Positions 1 to 13,414 of a stretch of 64,000 bases of DNA are shown piece after piece. The notes under the pieces are model-generated. The model had not been told where the DNA came from. It saw nothing but the letters and a program-made list of their open reading frames with translations, and did no database searches. The number at the start of each line of letters is the position of its first letter. Position 1 is the first letter of the stretch. The DNA comes from Asterochloris sp. CNOR1 (Eukaryota; Chlorophyta; Trebouxiophyceae; Trebouxiales; Trebouxiaceae), in assembly GCA_963969365.1 (NCBI GenBank), contig OZ017754.1, forward strand, positions 1,364,001 to 1,428,000, written 5' to 3'. The position numbers and the translations under genes are program-made.

Positions 1-3000
1 TTGTAGGAGTCAGCAGCCGTCAGCCCAGGCGGTGGCGCTGTTTGCCGCCATTGCCACAAGTCTGACACTGCCGACGAGATGCTGGTCTGTGATGGCTGTG
101 ACTGGGGGCACCACCTGGGCTGTCTGGACATGAGCGAGGTCCCCGATGGCATCTGGTTCTGCGCAACTTGTAAGGCCGCAGGGGTGACCACCATGACAGA
201 GAAGGCTGCCGAGTTCCACAGCCAGTATGCTGGGGACGCTGTGGTCTCAGCTGCAAAGGTGAAGCAGGAGGCAGAGCTGCCGGTGCAGCAGGGCGACTCG
301 GTGAGTTCAAGCAGGCTTTTGTGCCATGCCTGGGGCGCTGCAGTGGAAGCCGCCAAAGTCATGTAGGAGGTATATCAGAAGGCTCAGGTGAGTCTGGGCA
401 GGCTGCAGGCCTTGGTGTGCATGCGTCACCATGCAAAGGTCGTGCTCTGGCAACCATTGAAGGTCAAGCAGGAGGACCTGTGAGCTGGGCGGGCTGCAGG
501 CTTGCATGTGCATGTGCAGTCTTGTTGGGCCCTTCTGCTGGAAAGGCTGTGCAGCCAGTTGCCGAGCTCACACATTGTCAGGTCTACAGTCTGTAGCAGC
601 CTCAACTACCCGACTGGCACCTCCATTGACTGGGCAGGACCTTGCGTCCCTCAGCTTACTTGTGGCCTCTATTGGCTCCTGTACATTTTGAAGCCTTTCC
701 CAGTGCACTTGACTGTCTACCCTGTTCTATTTGTCCATGACACAGCTCAAGTCCCCACAGCTGGCCTCAACTGCTGCAGGTGTTGTCTTCAGACGACTTT
801 GAGGCCCCTGCAGCGAGTGGAAAGGGTGAGTCAAGTCTGGGCACATGCCAGGCTGTCTCAGATACCCTGCCACCTCAACTTCTGATCGGCCTCTGTAGTC
901 ATCAGCCTGCCCAGACATCAGAACCCCATGCTGCTTGCCATGCGGCATCCAGATGGCTGCTGTGCATGCTATTGGCCGCAGCTCATGCTGCAAAGCAGCA
1001 GGGAGCTGCCTCACAGGCCTGTGAAATGCCCACCACACCCCCTGCCTTCATACCTGTGTGCACCTCTGACATCCCAGACTCATGCTTGCAGGCGGGGTGC
1101 CGAGTGTCCAGCTGTTGGCTTTGCGCAGGCGCTTGATGCAGCAGCAGGAGGAGCTTGCTAAGGTGGACAGCGAGCTCACAAGGATGCAGGGGCAGGTGAG
1201 CTTGTGACCTGCAGCAAGCTCTGAGGGCCATGCGCGTTGGTGGACCTGGACTGCTGATGCTCACGTCCTGTGTTGCTGCTTAAGTGTCGATGGCAGTCTG
1301 GATTGGGAGCCAAGAGGCAAAGGCAGCAGGACATCATGCAAGCAGCAGGTTTGTTTTCAGACGCTGGGGGACTGGCGCCTGGCTGCAACTGCATCTCAGC
1401 ACACTGGGCCATGTGCACTCAGGTGCTGTGTGTCCCTTGCTGCTGGCTGGTCCACATGCTAGGCTCCACTTGCCAGCTTGAGCGGTGTATGCGATTTGGG
1501 GCTTGGGGTCTGACTCTGGGCTGCAAGTGTCTCCTGCAGTGGCGGGGTCTGGGGCTGCCAGGGGCTGACGCCTGGCGGTACTCATGCTGAGGCACTGCGC
1601 TGTTGCATGCCGTGACCACACTCCTCCCATGTGCAACTTTGCACCTCGCTTTGAGATTGTCCCCACAAGCCAATGTGGTATTCTGTGCTGCAGCACCAGC
1701 GCCAACTGGCCAAGTCTCGGAGCGCCAGCCCTGTCGCGGGAAGGACTGCCAAGCGCATCAAGCGGGAGCCAAAGTACAAGGCAGAGGCTGTGTCTGAGCC
1801 CGAGCAGTCGGATGGGGACTCTGACTATGGCATGAGTGCTGAGGTGTGGCTGACCCTGTTCTCCGGGTGTGTCCGCCCCAGGGGGGGCATACCTTCATTT
1901 CACAGGGGCAACATGCACCACGTGGTCTGATGAGGTGTCCTTGCCTCCTGGTCTGTGTCTGCCCTGTCAAGGGCTTTGCTTGTGAGGAAAGAGACTGCCA
2001 CATGGCCTGGCAAGGTGTGTGGCCCCTGACAACAGGCAGTCAGGTGAATGGTGGCATCTGGTCCTGTCCCTCTGGTCCAGGAGGACGGGTGTCATCACAA
2101 AGCCTCATGACGCATGCGGCCCAACAGGAAACCTCTTGAGCAACATACTGTTCAACGGATGTTGCTAGGGCTTCTGCTCTAGCTCGCTTGACTGTAGGTC
2201 ACACCCAAAATTTGCAGCGTGCATGCCATGGATAGCCAGAAGGCAGTTGGCCAAGCAAGCCTGCACCACCTGAGCGCAGTGATGAGTGTAGCGCGCATGC
2301 CTGACCGCTGGCTGGCGGGCCCAACAACCATGCTGATGGGTGTTCTCTCCTGTGCAGGACTCCGGCAGGAAACTTGGCAGGCACAACAGCACCGAGGCCT
2401 CTGAGAGCAGCAGCATTGATGACGACTCCTCCACAGACACCACTCCAAACCCTTCAGGTGTGCTCCTGCTCTCTAGCTGGAAAAGTGCAAACATGCTGCT
2501 CTGCGCAGAGGCGGCACCCACAACCTGTGCTCACAGGAAGTGCAGCACCAATGGCTAGCACCGACCCTGCTCACATGCATGCCTGGGGCACCCTGCTCCG
2601 TGCTCCAGCACCCAATACTAGTGTGGCACTGCTGCTGGCAGGGCTACCTGTGCACAAAGCTATGGCTGCCAGGAGCTCGCCCTGCTGCCTATGTGCTGGC
2701 CAGCAGATCAAAGCTCTACACTCATGCCCTTCCTTCTCATGTTGACAGCCCAGCCTCATTAAGCGGCGCCACTGCTGCAAGGCAGCAGCCTGCATGTTCA
2801 TAGTTTGTGCAGTGCGCATCAGCGCATTCCTGATTTACCTGTGCCACCTGCCTAGCACCCCCCTGGCTCACCATGTGGTGGCCTGCTGCAGCAGCAGCAG
2901 GTGCCCACATCCAAATGCTCTGCCAGTCCTGCAAGCCTCTCAACCGCCTACCAGGTGGCTGCCTGCAGCAGCAGCTACTGCCCACATGCATGTGCTCTGC

Positions 3001-6000
3001 CTGCCATGCCAAGCCCTCAACTGCTAAGTATGTGGCTGACTGCAGCAGCAGCAGCACACCTACTCTTCCGTTCTCTGCCTGCCTTACCAAGCTCTTAGCT
3101 GCTCACCTATTGGCTGCTTGTCCTGCTGCAGGGCCAGCAGCCAGGGGCTGCAATTGGGGCGCCAGCGGTCGCGGCGCCCGCAATGGGCAGGGCAGTGCTG
3201 CACAGGGCCGGGGCCCCCGTGGCAACAGCCGTGCAGTGCTCACAGAGGACTTTGACGACGAGGAGATGGAGGAGCTGAGGAATGAAATTGAGGACGATGA
3301 GCATGCAGGAGGTGAGCACAGCTGCTTAACTCTTGGCGGGTGGGTCTGTCACCCTCAGGATTACATTGTGGAGCAGTGCTATAGCAGTGACTTGCTTCTC
3401 GCCTGCTGCATGGTGCAGGGCCTGAGTGCCTCTGCAACAGGGTGCACTGCAGGCCTGTGGCGCTGTTCTTGCCTTGCCTGGCTGGTGGACTTGGGACGGC
3501 ACAATGACTGGTAGACATAAAAGTATCAAGATGGGCACCTTGTAGAGTGTGCCCCTGCAGGCTGGGGTTCTCAGGGCCACATGCATTGCTGCACCTATGA
3601 GACAACGCTTCGTGCCAATTGTAGCAAGATCTGGTTGCCACAATTGTTCTTTTGCCGCCCTGCGCTGACAGCATCCAGCTTCAAGGTCCAGATGGTGACA
3701 GCCATGGCCGCTGACAATCCTGCGGCGCACAGAAACGCGCTGCATGTTGCTCATATTCCCCCTGCCGCCTTGAGTTGCAGGGCGGCCCGATGATAGGGTT
3801 GGACCCAAGCCCCAGCTGCAGCGCATCAAGAAGATGCTGCTGCGGCTGCTGAAGACCCTGGAGCTGCCCCCCAACCCGCTGGACGAGATGATCGACAAGA
3901 TGGGGGGAATTGACCATGTGGCGGAGCTGACGGGGCGCCAGGTGACGGGCTGTGTTTATGCAGGTGCATATGATTTCAAGCTGCAGACGTCAGGCAGACA
4001 GAGGCACAGCATGGCCGAGCGCCATGTGAGGGCTGCAATATGTCTGCAGAGCGCATGTGCATTGTGTCTGGTATGCGACAGTGCATCGGCGCTGAGTGGG
4101 CATGCTTGCTTGACGTACATCAGCAATCTGCAGCAATCAAGCAGTGCTTGGCTGTATGCAGGGTGGGCTGTGCAGGGACGGTGACAAGTTCAAGTACAGG
4201 GCCAGAAATCAGGAGGAGGCCCAGAAGGTAAATGTTTTGTGCCCAGATACACTGCAGTGAGTGTGGAGGCAGCAGAGCTGCTCATCTGCTTGAACAATCT
4301 GCTGAGCTTGCCAGGTGTCCTGCCCCACCCTGGCCTGCAGTGGCTGAGATGTTGCCTCTGCAGCTCAGTCACGCGTCAGCAGGGTGCGACTCGCCTGCTC
4401 GCTCCAAACAGGTGGAGCTCACTGGCCAGCAGGCAGCATTGCGTGTGTCTGCATGCCTCGCCATGCGGGATAGTCAGCGTCCCTGTGTGCAGTACATCCA
4501 CAAGAGCCCTGCCCTGCTGCCGCAGATGGTGAACATGAAAGAGAAGCAGTCCTTTATGGACGGTCACAAGCTGATCGCCATCATCAGCGAGGCAGCCTCT
4601 GTCGGCATTAGCCTGCAGGCTGACAAGCGTGTGCCAAACCAGCGGCGCCGTGTGCACCTGACGCTGGAGCTGCCCTGGAGCGCTGACAGGGCCATCCAGC
4701 AGTTTGGACGCTCCCACCGGTGAGGGTTTGCAGTGACGTTGACGTGCATCCTATGAGCTCTAAACAGCCTTTGCCCAGATGAGCAGAGTGCTGCTTGGCT
4801 GAACCCTGTTGCAAGCAGCTCACGCTGTTTTGTGTGGGAGACTATCTGCTTGGTGTGCGCAGACCTGACAAGAAGCTCTGGCTGTGAGCAGAGCTGGCTG
4901 CCAGGAACGAGTGATCCGTCATCTGAGCGGAGCATCAATTCGAGGAGCTTAGGGACTTGAGTCTTGCACCGACCTGAGCTGAGCGCCCGTCCCTCGCTCC
5001 GCAGGTCCAACCAGGCATCTGCTCCAATCTACCGCATCCTTGTGTCTGAGTGCAGCGGCGAGTACAGGTTTGCCAGCTCGGCTGCCAAGCGCCTGCAGAG
5101 TCTGGGAGCACTGCTGAAGGGCGACCGCAGGTTGGAGGCACAGTCCTGCTGAGCCCATCCATGTTGTGCATTCTTCAAGCTCAATTGGGTGTCATGCGAG
5201 ACTGTGGGCCCTTATGCTTGTCCTATCTGTGGACAGGCTGTTCAGGTCTTCTCCACATGCTATGTTGTGCCTGGCTTGCTGGTGAGCTGTCTGCAGCAAT
5301 GGTCATCATCAAGATGTCCTCCACGCTGTGCCTGGGGCCCTCGCTCCCAGCCTGCTGAAGGCCTGTCTGTCACTGCCTGTCTGCTGAGACACCCAGCTGA
5401 GCTGTGCTGCCATGCCTGCGTGCAGGGCCCTGGGGGCAGGGACTGATTTACAGGCCTTTGATGTGGACAACCAGTGGGGCAAGAAGGCGCTGAAGAAGTG
5501 AGCCTGCCCCTGACTGTCAGCACAGTACCTCTCAGACATCAGCTGCTGCAGGCAGCCTGTGTGCCCGCTGTCAGCTCTCGCGCTTGCCCAGGCGGTAATG
5601 CTGAGCTGTGCTTGAGCCTGGACTTACTGACACAGCGCACCTGCCGGGTGTGCTTCGGCATGGACGTCACAGCAGCATCCACCCACTGTGCTTGGGCCTC
5701 TGTGCTCCTCATGCATGCCATCAACAAGATCCCAAGTGCGCTGCTGTGCTTGGGCCTGTATGCACATCTTGCTAGCCCTTGACAACTATGGATGCCACGG
5801 GGCTAAGCTGTGCCTGAGGCTGCATGACCTGCGCTGCAGGATGTACCAGGACATCATGGGCATTACTGACCCTGCACCTGATGTGGTGGTGAGTCCCACC
5901 GGTCATCTTGTGTGCATTGACCAAGTCATTGCAGCTCTGAAGCTGTTCACTATGAGACTGAGCTGCTAGGCCATAGTGGAGCTGTGCGTCCAGCATATCT

Positions 6001-9000
6001 GCTCTGCTGCAGCCGCTGGCACGTTCATGCCCCGGCTTGCAATAGGTCAAGCCCCCAGCCGCAATGTACCACTCACCAGTTTGTACATGGGCGCTTTGTC
6101 TAGGCCAAGGCGCCAAAGCTGCCAGCTGAGCTGCAGCGCCACCCAGGCTTGCAGTGCTCAAGGCAAAGAAGAACGAGGCGACTGCTCTGTGCACTACAGG
6201 TGCCCAAGCTTCCGTCGGAGCTGGAGGCACGGCTGCAGGATGATGGGTCTCTGCCTCTGTGGAGGGCACCCAAGCCCAGTGACAAGCTCTTCCAGTGCTT
6301 CAGGCAGATGCTGGCCGGAGTGGGTGCCACTGAGTTCCAGAAGCGGTTTGGAAGCAATGAGTGAGCTCTCGCTGTGTTGACTATGCTTGATGTATGTCAC
6401 TAGCGCTCCTGGTCAGAAGGGGTGGCAATCAACGGGCCGCTTGCTGATGTGCTTACTGTATGGCGTCAGCACTCCTGCTGCGCTCAGTCGTGCTGATGAT
6501 CAGCAAATGAGGTCTCTGCAGGGTGCTGACTCTGGGTGCCTGCTCACAGGAACAGCATCGGAGCTTGACAGTAATTGCAGTTGCTTGCTGTGCTGAGCGC
6601 CAGTGGCCTGCCTGCTGTCCGCGCAGCAGCAGAGCTTTGCACAGAGGGCATCAGCTTGCTGTGCTGTGTGCACCTTGGCGGGTCCAGCATGCCAAAGGCC
6701 CATGCCGCAGCCTCTGCTGTGCCGTTGTGCAGGCATCCACCTCTGCTACCTTCTGCTGAAAACACTGTTTGTATTTTCTGCAGGGTGCAGTACCAAATGC
6801 CCAAGGAGCAGAATGTCGTGGTGCCCAAGTTCCTCAACAGGCTGCTTGCTCTCAAGCTGCTGGAGCAGAAGGTCATCCATGCAAAAGCAATGCTAGCTGT
6901 TCACAGCAGGCAGCCCTGCTGCTCCGCCTGCTCCGTAGCTGCCTTCCCCCTGCTTTCTTCACACTGTTCACCAGCAGTGGCCTGTTTGCTGTCTTGTTTG
7001 GGCTGCTGGCCTTGATGCTGCCTACCTTCATGCTTCCTCTCTTTCTGCTGCTCGCTGCTGCCTCTATCACTGGCAGGTGCTGAGAGGTTCAGACACCCTT
7101 AGCACTCTGTCAGTGGGAGTGGGTCAGGCTGGAATGCTATGCTGGCAGCTGCCGTCTTCATACCTGCACCGTCGCTGGTGGAGCTGCTGGTTTGAGCATG
7201 AGAGTGGTGTGCGTGGGGCCGAGATGGGGCCAGGCATGCTAGCAGCGACATGAGCACTGCTGCCATGCACCTGCAGGTGCTATTTGACTTCTTCAGCAGC
7301 ACACTGGAATCTGAGATCACCCTGGCCAAGTCAATGGGCAACTATGAGACTGGTGAGGGCTGCCTGGCAGGCTAGTTGCACATCAGTCTTCTTGTCTGTC
7401 AGGAGCCCTGCTATGGCACATTCTGAGTTACGGCCTCTGCCTTGGGGAGCTTCATGGTGACAGGCTCATGTCGCGTCATGCATCAGAGCTGTAGGACAGC
7501 ATCTGATGGAGCAGTCAGCCTTTTTCACATTGCACGATGACGCTGTGCTCGTCACACAAGTGGGAGGAGTGGCGAGCATGCCACATGCTACTGCAGGGAT
7601 CGTGAGGCTGAATGCGAGGAGTGCCCAACTGAAGAGGCGAGATGTTCTGCATGTAGACCCACAGACAGGTGAGGGCATGCATCCCTGGTGCAGCACCTGT
7701 TCTCAGGCTCTCTGACTGTGGTGTGGTCCATTGCTGACCACAGTGTGACACTTGCTGTACCACCAATTGGGTATAACGGCAGGCTGAGAATTCTCACTCC
7801 GGCCCTGGTCGTTGCCATGTTCCTGCAGGAGCCAAGCCCAAGCTCGTGCTTGAAGCTAACACCTCAGCCTGCCACATGAACACACGCACACATGTTCGCC
7901 GGTGTTCCTGCAGGCGCCAAGACCTTTGCCTCAAAGGTTGAGCTGGACCACGGCATGTCCTGGGAGGAGGCCCTGGCAGCCAGGGATGAGCTTGTGGCAG
8001 AGGCCAAGGCAACTGGCAAGAAGCTGCACCCCCGCACAGGCTTCTACCGCTCGCAAAACACCTGGGAACCACAGCAGGGCAAAGACAGTGAGTTGGTGCT
8101 GCTGGCATACATGCCCAATGCTAAAGCACACCACACTCAACAGAGTTGGCTCATGAGCTGATGCAGCGATCCTGTGCACGAGGAGGCTGAAGCCACCGAA
8201 GTTATGTTCTGCTTTACAGCACACAAGCCAGCTGCTCATGCTGATGATGCTCTGCATATGCATTGCTCCATGCCAGGGGGCCATTGGCCTTCCTGGCTGC
8301 TCAGGCATGCAGAGTGCTGGTTGCTGCCCGAATCATGAACAGATTCATGGAGCTGGCCCGGCTGCATGCACAGGGCCACTGCTCTCTTTGCTTGATTGTT
8401 CCTTTGCCTGAGACAGGTCCTCGAGCATGCAGGGGAGCTGGCCTCAGGAAGCTGGCCTGGCTGCCTGTGCAGGGAGGCTATTGGCCTTCTTGTCTGCCTG
8501 TTCAGACTGGGTCCACGACATGTGCAGGGAGGCCGCTGGTGTTCCTGGCTTCAGAGGTGCCACGGCGGTCCGAACGGGATCTTGCCAAATTTCGGAGACG
8601 GCGCCCCAACAATCTGTCGGGCGATGTCCTGTCTCTGGACGCTCTCATGCAGGTGTGCGGCAGCTGCTCCTGCATAGTGCAAACGATCTCAGTTTTGCAG
8701 AGGGTTGCTACAGCGTGCAGCATAAAAACCTCTCTTGTCGACAGTGCTTCTTGGGCAGCGCTGGTGTGCACTGCACAGACAGCACGTCTCAAGTGCACAA
8801 TGTGCCTGTGTCTCTTGGGGCCTGTACTGACAGCAATCTCTGCCTGCAGTCTAACGATGCGATTGGGCTCAAGGTGAGTGCCGCGTTGGAGCTGTTTCCA
8901 CATCAACCTTTTGTGCCATTTGGAGGCTGTGTATGGTGGTACTGCAATGTGCCGGCCTTGCTCCTGGGTTCTGGTGTTTTGCAAGTGCTTGCTGTGCAAT

Positions 9001-11355
9001 CTCAGTCTTTAGTGCGAGCTGCCTGCACCCTCCAGGAAGCGGAGAAGCACTGGAGATTCTGGCAGGAGCACCTCAAGGTCTGCCACTGTGCTCATGCTCA
9101 TGCCAAGCTGTCTCACTGTCTGGAGAGCCTCGCGTCATCATACTTTCTGCACATATTCTGATGCTTGCATTGACAATGCCCTGCTGCATGATAGTCTGCC
9201 TTGAGGTGTAAGAGCCCTGCACCAGGACCTACTGCAAACACTTACGACCATCTCCCTGGCTGCCTGCAGCGCAACTGCATGCATGGACACAAGTGCATCA
9301 GGTGAGCCAGGGCATGAGCAGCATGCTCCACAGGGATGGCGTATATGCTGTGTCAAAACCCGGTGTGTTTAGTTCTGTGTGCCCCTGTGCAAATGAGCTC
9401 CTGAAGTAGGTGTTGAGGCGGTGCCCTGAAACCTGAATCCTAAAACAGCCAGTGCCCCTCTGCCCTGCAGGCGTGCCCGTGGGGACCCCTGCTACCAGGG
9501 CGCCAGCCTGACAACCCTCTATCTCATTCATGGTGAGGCAGGTGCACAGCATGGTGCAGCAACTCCCGCTTGCAGCAGCACCTCCTGCCGGTCATCCGCT
9601 CTGCCCTCCACACCATCCAGTGCTGTCACCCCTCACGGACCCCCAGCAAAGTCTTGAAGGTCCTGCAAGCACTCAGGAATGCAGCTGCATCCACTTCTGG
9701 CGATGTCACCCCACCACCAGGCAGTGGCACACACCCCACCCCCCCTCCCCCCAAAACACCAAGCCTGTAACCCTGACTTCTTGCCTGTAGGCGCCGTGCT
9801 GCCCATCTGGAAGGTCCTGGCCCACGGCGCGATGAGGGAGACCAAGGGCGAGGGGGCCCCCAAAGTGGTGCGTTTTGAGGTGAGAGCGCTGCTCTCATGC
9901 CATGCCTATGCTGATCTGCATCCCAGCTGACTGCATGCCCTGCCCTGGTGCCTGGCTGCTGACTTCAGCATAGTGCTCTGCCTCCGCTTGCGCTGGCTTG
10001 CGACCCTGCCCAGCATGCAGCAGGCTAGATGCCTGCAGGCCGCACATACTCATACAGCTAGGTCCCATGAATAGTGGTATCAGTGCTTGCAAACTGTGGC
10101 CAGGGACCCTTATGAGCTGCGCATGGGCAGCCACAGAGCTGTGAGGTGTTGTGCAGACACTGCCCCTCCCAGTTGGGAGTCTCAGTCAGCCACTGACTGC
10201 TGGCTGGGTGTCCTGCCTGCAGCTGACCACTGGTGAGAAGATGGTGGGGCTGAGTCTGAGTCCGGAGATTGCAGCTCGGGTTCTTGGCGACGTGGAGGCT
10301 GAGTTTGGTAAGTAACTCACCGTAGGCCTTGTATGCAGCATTTGGTGCAGGCAGCCAGACAGGGCTTAGGGCAGCAAGTGTTTGCTTGACACAAAGGCAT
10401 TCTCTACCAGCCCTGCTGTGCACTTCAGCCGGTCTGTATTGGTCCTCATAGCTGGGCGGAGGCTCTGTATTCATTGGTGGTGGTCAGGGCATCGTTGCCT
10501 ACAGCAGTGTCCACCCCCCAAAACAGACGCTGTTGGCGAGGGCGCCTTGCTCTGCAGAGTGGGCAGAGGAGCCTGCCATGAGCCCTGCCACAAGGCTTGC
10601 TTGGCTTGCATGATGTCTTGGGGGAAGAAGGGTTTGTATGCAGGGGTGGCAGAAGACCCTCAGAGCCGCAATGTTGCTTGCTGGCTTGGCCTGCACCATG
10701 GTTGCCAGTGCTGAATGCTTTACATAATGTGCTACCTGGGGCAGGTTTGCCAAAAATTGCAACGGTGCCCGCACGGTTTCCTTACCCAGACTCTCATGAG
10801 AAGGAGCGTCTGCTGTGCAGGTGTGCCTGAGGAGCAGCTAGAGCGCGACCAGGCTGAGCAGGAGGGGCGTGACCCCATCATGCTCCACTTCAAGCAGCGC
10901 AAGGACAAGGAGCGCAAAGAGCAGCAGCAGGTCGCCCTGCGTGCACAGCAGCTCCAGCAGCAGGCTGCCGCCGCCCATACTGAGGCTGCTGCTGCACGTG
11001 CCCTGGCTGCTGGTGCAGGTGGGCTTGCCAGCGCCGCATTCAGGCTTGCCAGCGCCGCTTTCCGACACCTGTGACCCAGGGATGCAGGCAGCACACGTGC
11101 CTCAGGTGCACTTAGCTCACTTGCTGTGAGTCCGTGCATGCGTGCGTGCATGCTGTGCATACAAGTCATGGCTGTGACCTGCCAGAAGACACCTGCTGTG
11201 TGTTCATTGACTTCCCTTTGTGTGCCTCATGTGCAGGTGCACGGCAAGGTCAAGAGAACATCCCTGTTCCCAACAGCCAACACCCTACCTGTGCTATGAG
11301 GGGGCATGGCAAGCGAGGCAGAGGGGCCCATCAATACCATCGGGCCCATGCTTGA
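1..11355 (+). CDS. FGT1: Strawberry notch / FORGETTER1-type helicase with PHD finger (5' partial)
   Basis: Nuclear SNF2-like helicase co-activator; Arabidopsis FGT1 acts with chromatin remodellers. Phase-consistent exons: 7-300, 780-825, 1092-1195, 1694-1843, 2358-2457, 3132-3311, 3781-3941, 4162-4227, 4526-4719, 5005-5130, 5426-5497, 5840-5888, 6200-6360, 6784-6871, 7277-7352, 7597-7668, 7914-8087, 8528-8652, 8850-8873, 9036-9077, 9270-9301, 9471-9532, 9791-9879, 10223-10307, 10821-11018, 11237-11355 (about 962 residues). Exon 1 holds a complete PHD finger (CRHC, CDGC, HHLGC, CATC). Then come an acidic/basic linker and the strawberry-notch helicase C half ([54 protein letters not shown]), then the SBNO C-terminal domain ([17 protein letters not shown]). 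The N-terminal helicase half must lie before base 1, as FGT1 has its PHD between the two halves. The last two exons (charged tail) are less certain; if TAA at 10313 is used, the protein ends there. Confidence 0.93.
2878..3131 (+). repeat. Intronic tandem array, about 77-nt unit
   Basis: Inside an FGT1 intron, similar units begin at 2878, 2955 and 3032. Each starts GTGGC, then TGCAGCAGCAG, a TGCTCTGCC-type stretch and a CAAGCCTCTCAAC / CAAGCCCTCAAC-like stretch. A fourth, shorter unit from about 3110 ends in the true acceptor CTGCTGCAG before the exon at 3132. The real 3' splice site is thus the last member of the array. Confidence 0.75.
8271..8560 (+). repeat. Decayed copies of the exon start at 8528
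   Basis: The true junction TGTGCAG/GGAGGCCGCTGGTGTTCC at 8521-8545 is echoed at 8466 (TGTGCAGGGAGGCTATTGG followed by CCTTCTTG) and more weakly at 8271 (TGCCAGGGGGCCATTGG followed by CCTTCCTGGC). Both lie in the preceding intron. The nearest copy is 55 nt upstream. Confidence 0.7.
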
Positions 11356-11660
11356 GATGTGCCCAGTGCAGGCACTGCATACACGTACCAACATACCAGT
11401 GCCAGTCATTGCCAGTTCACTTACAACAGTCAATATGTCGACATTGCAGAGTCTACACTTGATGGTCGCATGCCCCACCAATGCATGCACCTGGTCCGTC
11501 AGTCAGCTGCAATACTTACTTGAAGCAGTCCTCCACACACCACGTCCTCGGCCACTCATTGAATCCCTATGAAGCAGTCATCTATGTCACTCCCATGTGT
11601 TGTTTTATTATTGTAGTATCGCTGTTCTAAGAGCTAGAAACTCAATCCTCTTTCTACAAC

Positions 11661-13401
11661 ATGCTGTCCATAAGAGCAGCCGTGCCAGTGAGAACAGCAA
11701 TCCCCGTACATGCTTCCCACAGAGCATTACGCTGGTGTGGACATCGAAATGTGCAAGCTGACTTCAGATGTAGAAGAGACTGGCAAGGTGTGAATCAATA
11801 TATTGTTTCTGCAGTAGGATGAGTGCAGCAGGTTTACTTGTACAGGTCTACTTGCTCGCAGTTTGTGCCATTGGCAACCATGACAAGCAACCATCTCAAG
11901 GAATGCAGGACCGCAAGGCAGTGCTGGGCATAGGTATTGAGATGGTACAGCATTGTGCAGCTGAGCACAGGCCAGCAAAAACAACCTGGCAGATCATCGC
12001 CCTGTCCTGCAGGTGTGGCGCTTGCAGCTGTGCTTGTTTTCGCCCTTACAGCAGGCCGTGAGTCCCTTGAGGACGCAGGTGAGGCCATGCTGCTGCCTCA
12101 CATGCACATACATCTATAGCAAGCCTGGCGCAGGCCTGCTCGCCTGCACAGAATTCGTAGCCATCAGCTGGCGCAAGCTGGAGCCTTGTTGAAGTTCAGA
12201 GGACAATAGCTGCAGTAGCTGTTGCCGTGAGCGTTTGGCTGCAGCAGCAGCACAGGCGCCCAGTTCCAACAGCATAGAGGTTTGGCCATGCTGTAGGCAT
12301 GCTTGCATTGTTTCACGTTATCCCTGCAGTCTACGGAGATGGTCTGGATCTGGGGGTCTCAAGCTTCACTGCTGGGGACCTGACAGGCAGCCTGCTGTGG
12401 TCATTTTCGCTGTGGTTCTGCTCCCCCCTGCAGCTGTTGTTGCTGTTTCTGGGAGCCATCGAGACTGAGCGGCCCAGCGACTGGCTGCTCAACAAGCTAG
12501 GGCGCGCTGCAGGCCTCAGGTGGGGAACTGCCAGCCTTGCTGACATCACTGGAAGCCAGGTGCATGGTTGGATGCTCATTGCAGCAGGCTTGCCTATGCT
12601 AGCTCCTGTTCACCCACTCAATGCATGCCCCCTGCACGATGGCCATGCTGTATGCGATGCAAACAGCAGCTTGCCAGCATTCAACTGCCTCTCACTCCTG
12701 TCAAGCAGCCAGCCTGCGTCTGCTGTGCAGGGTAGATGATATTGAGTACTCAGCACCCCAGGCACTCAAGGTTGCTGTAGCTGTCATCTGCCTGGGGTCA
12801 GGCACAGCCATTGCAGTGCTGCTGGGCAAGGGACTGCAAGACGCCACCTGGTCTGTCAGCACAGGCGAGACCTTGATGCTGCAAGTTGAAGATGCAGCTT
12901 TTTGTTCCATTTGGAGCACGTCGAGGATAGCTGCAGTGGCTTGTGCAGGCTTGGGCGCTTGCTTTGCAGCAGGTATCTATGAAGTGGGCCGGCCCCAGCG
13001 CTTCAGCCCTGCCGAGGCTCAGAAGCTGGAAGCACAGTGGCAGGATTTCGGTGAGCGCCTTAGTGACTCAGTTGTGATGGTGTGCCCTGCTCACTGCTCG
13101 ACGACCTTCCCTTTTGGGCACTACAGCGAGCTTTGGGAGAGGACGCCTGCAGCGCTCTGGCAGGTGTCATGAGTCAGAAATTATTTCAGCATTCCGTAAG
13201 AGCTCGGCCAAGTACCGCACAGAAGAGCAGCTAGAGGACCGTTTCATCAGAGATATGATGAGGAATTTTGCACCAGGCTCGTCAATTACTTCACAGGGGT
13301 ATGTGAAGGGTCTCAGTCTCGCAGAGAGGACAGATCCCTTCACAGGGGTGCAAACTGGCAGCGCCAAAGCTGATACAGGTGGCTCCTCACTGAATAATTA
13401 G
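11661..13401 (+). CDS. Putative plastid-targeted multi-span membrane protein, function unknown
   Basis: Five phase-consistent exons (11661-11787, 12013-12078, 12330-12519, 12731-13050, 13127-13401) give 325 residues. The start ATG opens a Ser/Arg/Ala-rich, acid-poor leader (MLSIRAAVPVRTAIPVHASH) resembling a chloroplast transit peptide. A hydrophobic helix follows (VALAAVLVFALTAG), then probably four more: around SLLWSFSLWF, PLQLLLLFLGAI, LKVAVAVICLGSGTAIAVLL and IAAVACAGLGACFAAG. Loops carry ETERPSDWLLNKLG and GRPQRFSPAEAQKLEAQWQD. The soluble C-terminus has GRLQRSGRCHESEIISAFRK and a charged stretch ending near TDPFTG. I do not recognise the family; plastid or thylakoid location is inferred from the leader and helices. 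The stop is 13 bp from the stop of the convergent RTF2 gene. Confidence 0.8.
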
Positions 13402-13414
13402 ATGTCAGCTGAGA

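Noticed and set aside
9550-9740. Possible FGT1 exon ([15 protein letters not shown])
   Set aside because: Would need a 17-nt intron after 9532; direct splicing 9532 to 9791 is in phase and gives the expected LIHGAVLPIW.
10744-10820. Possible extra FGT1 exon ([20 protein letters not shown])
   Set aside because: Its end phase conflicts with the next exon at 10821; it could be an alternative exon but I cannot support it.
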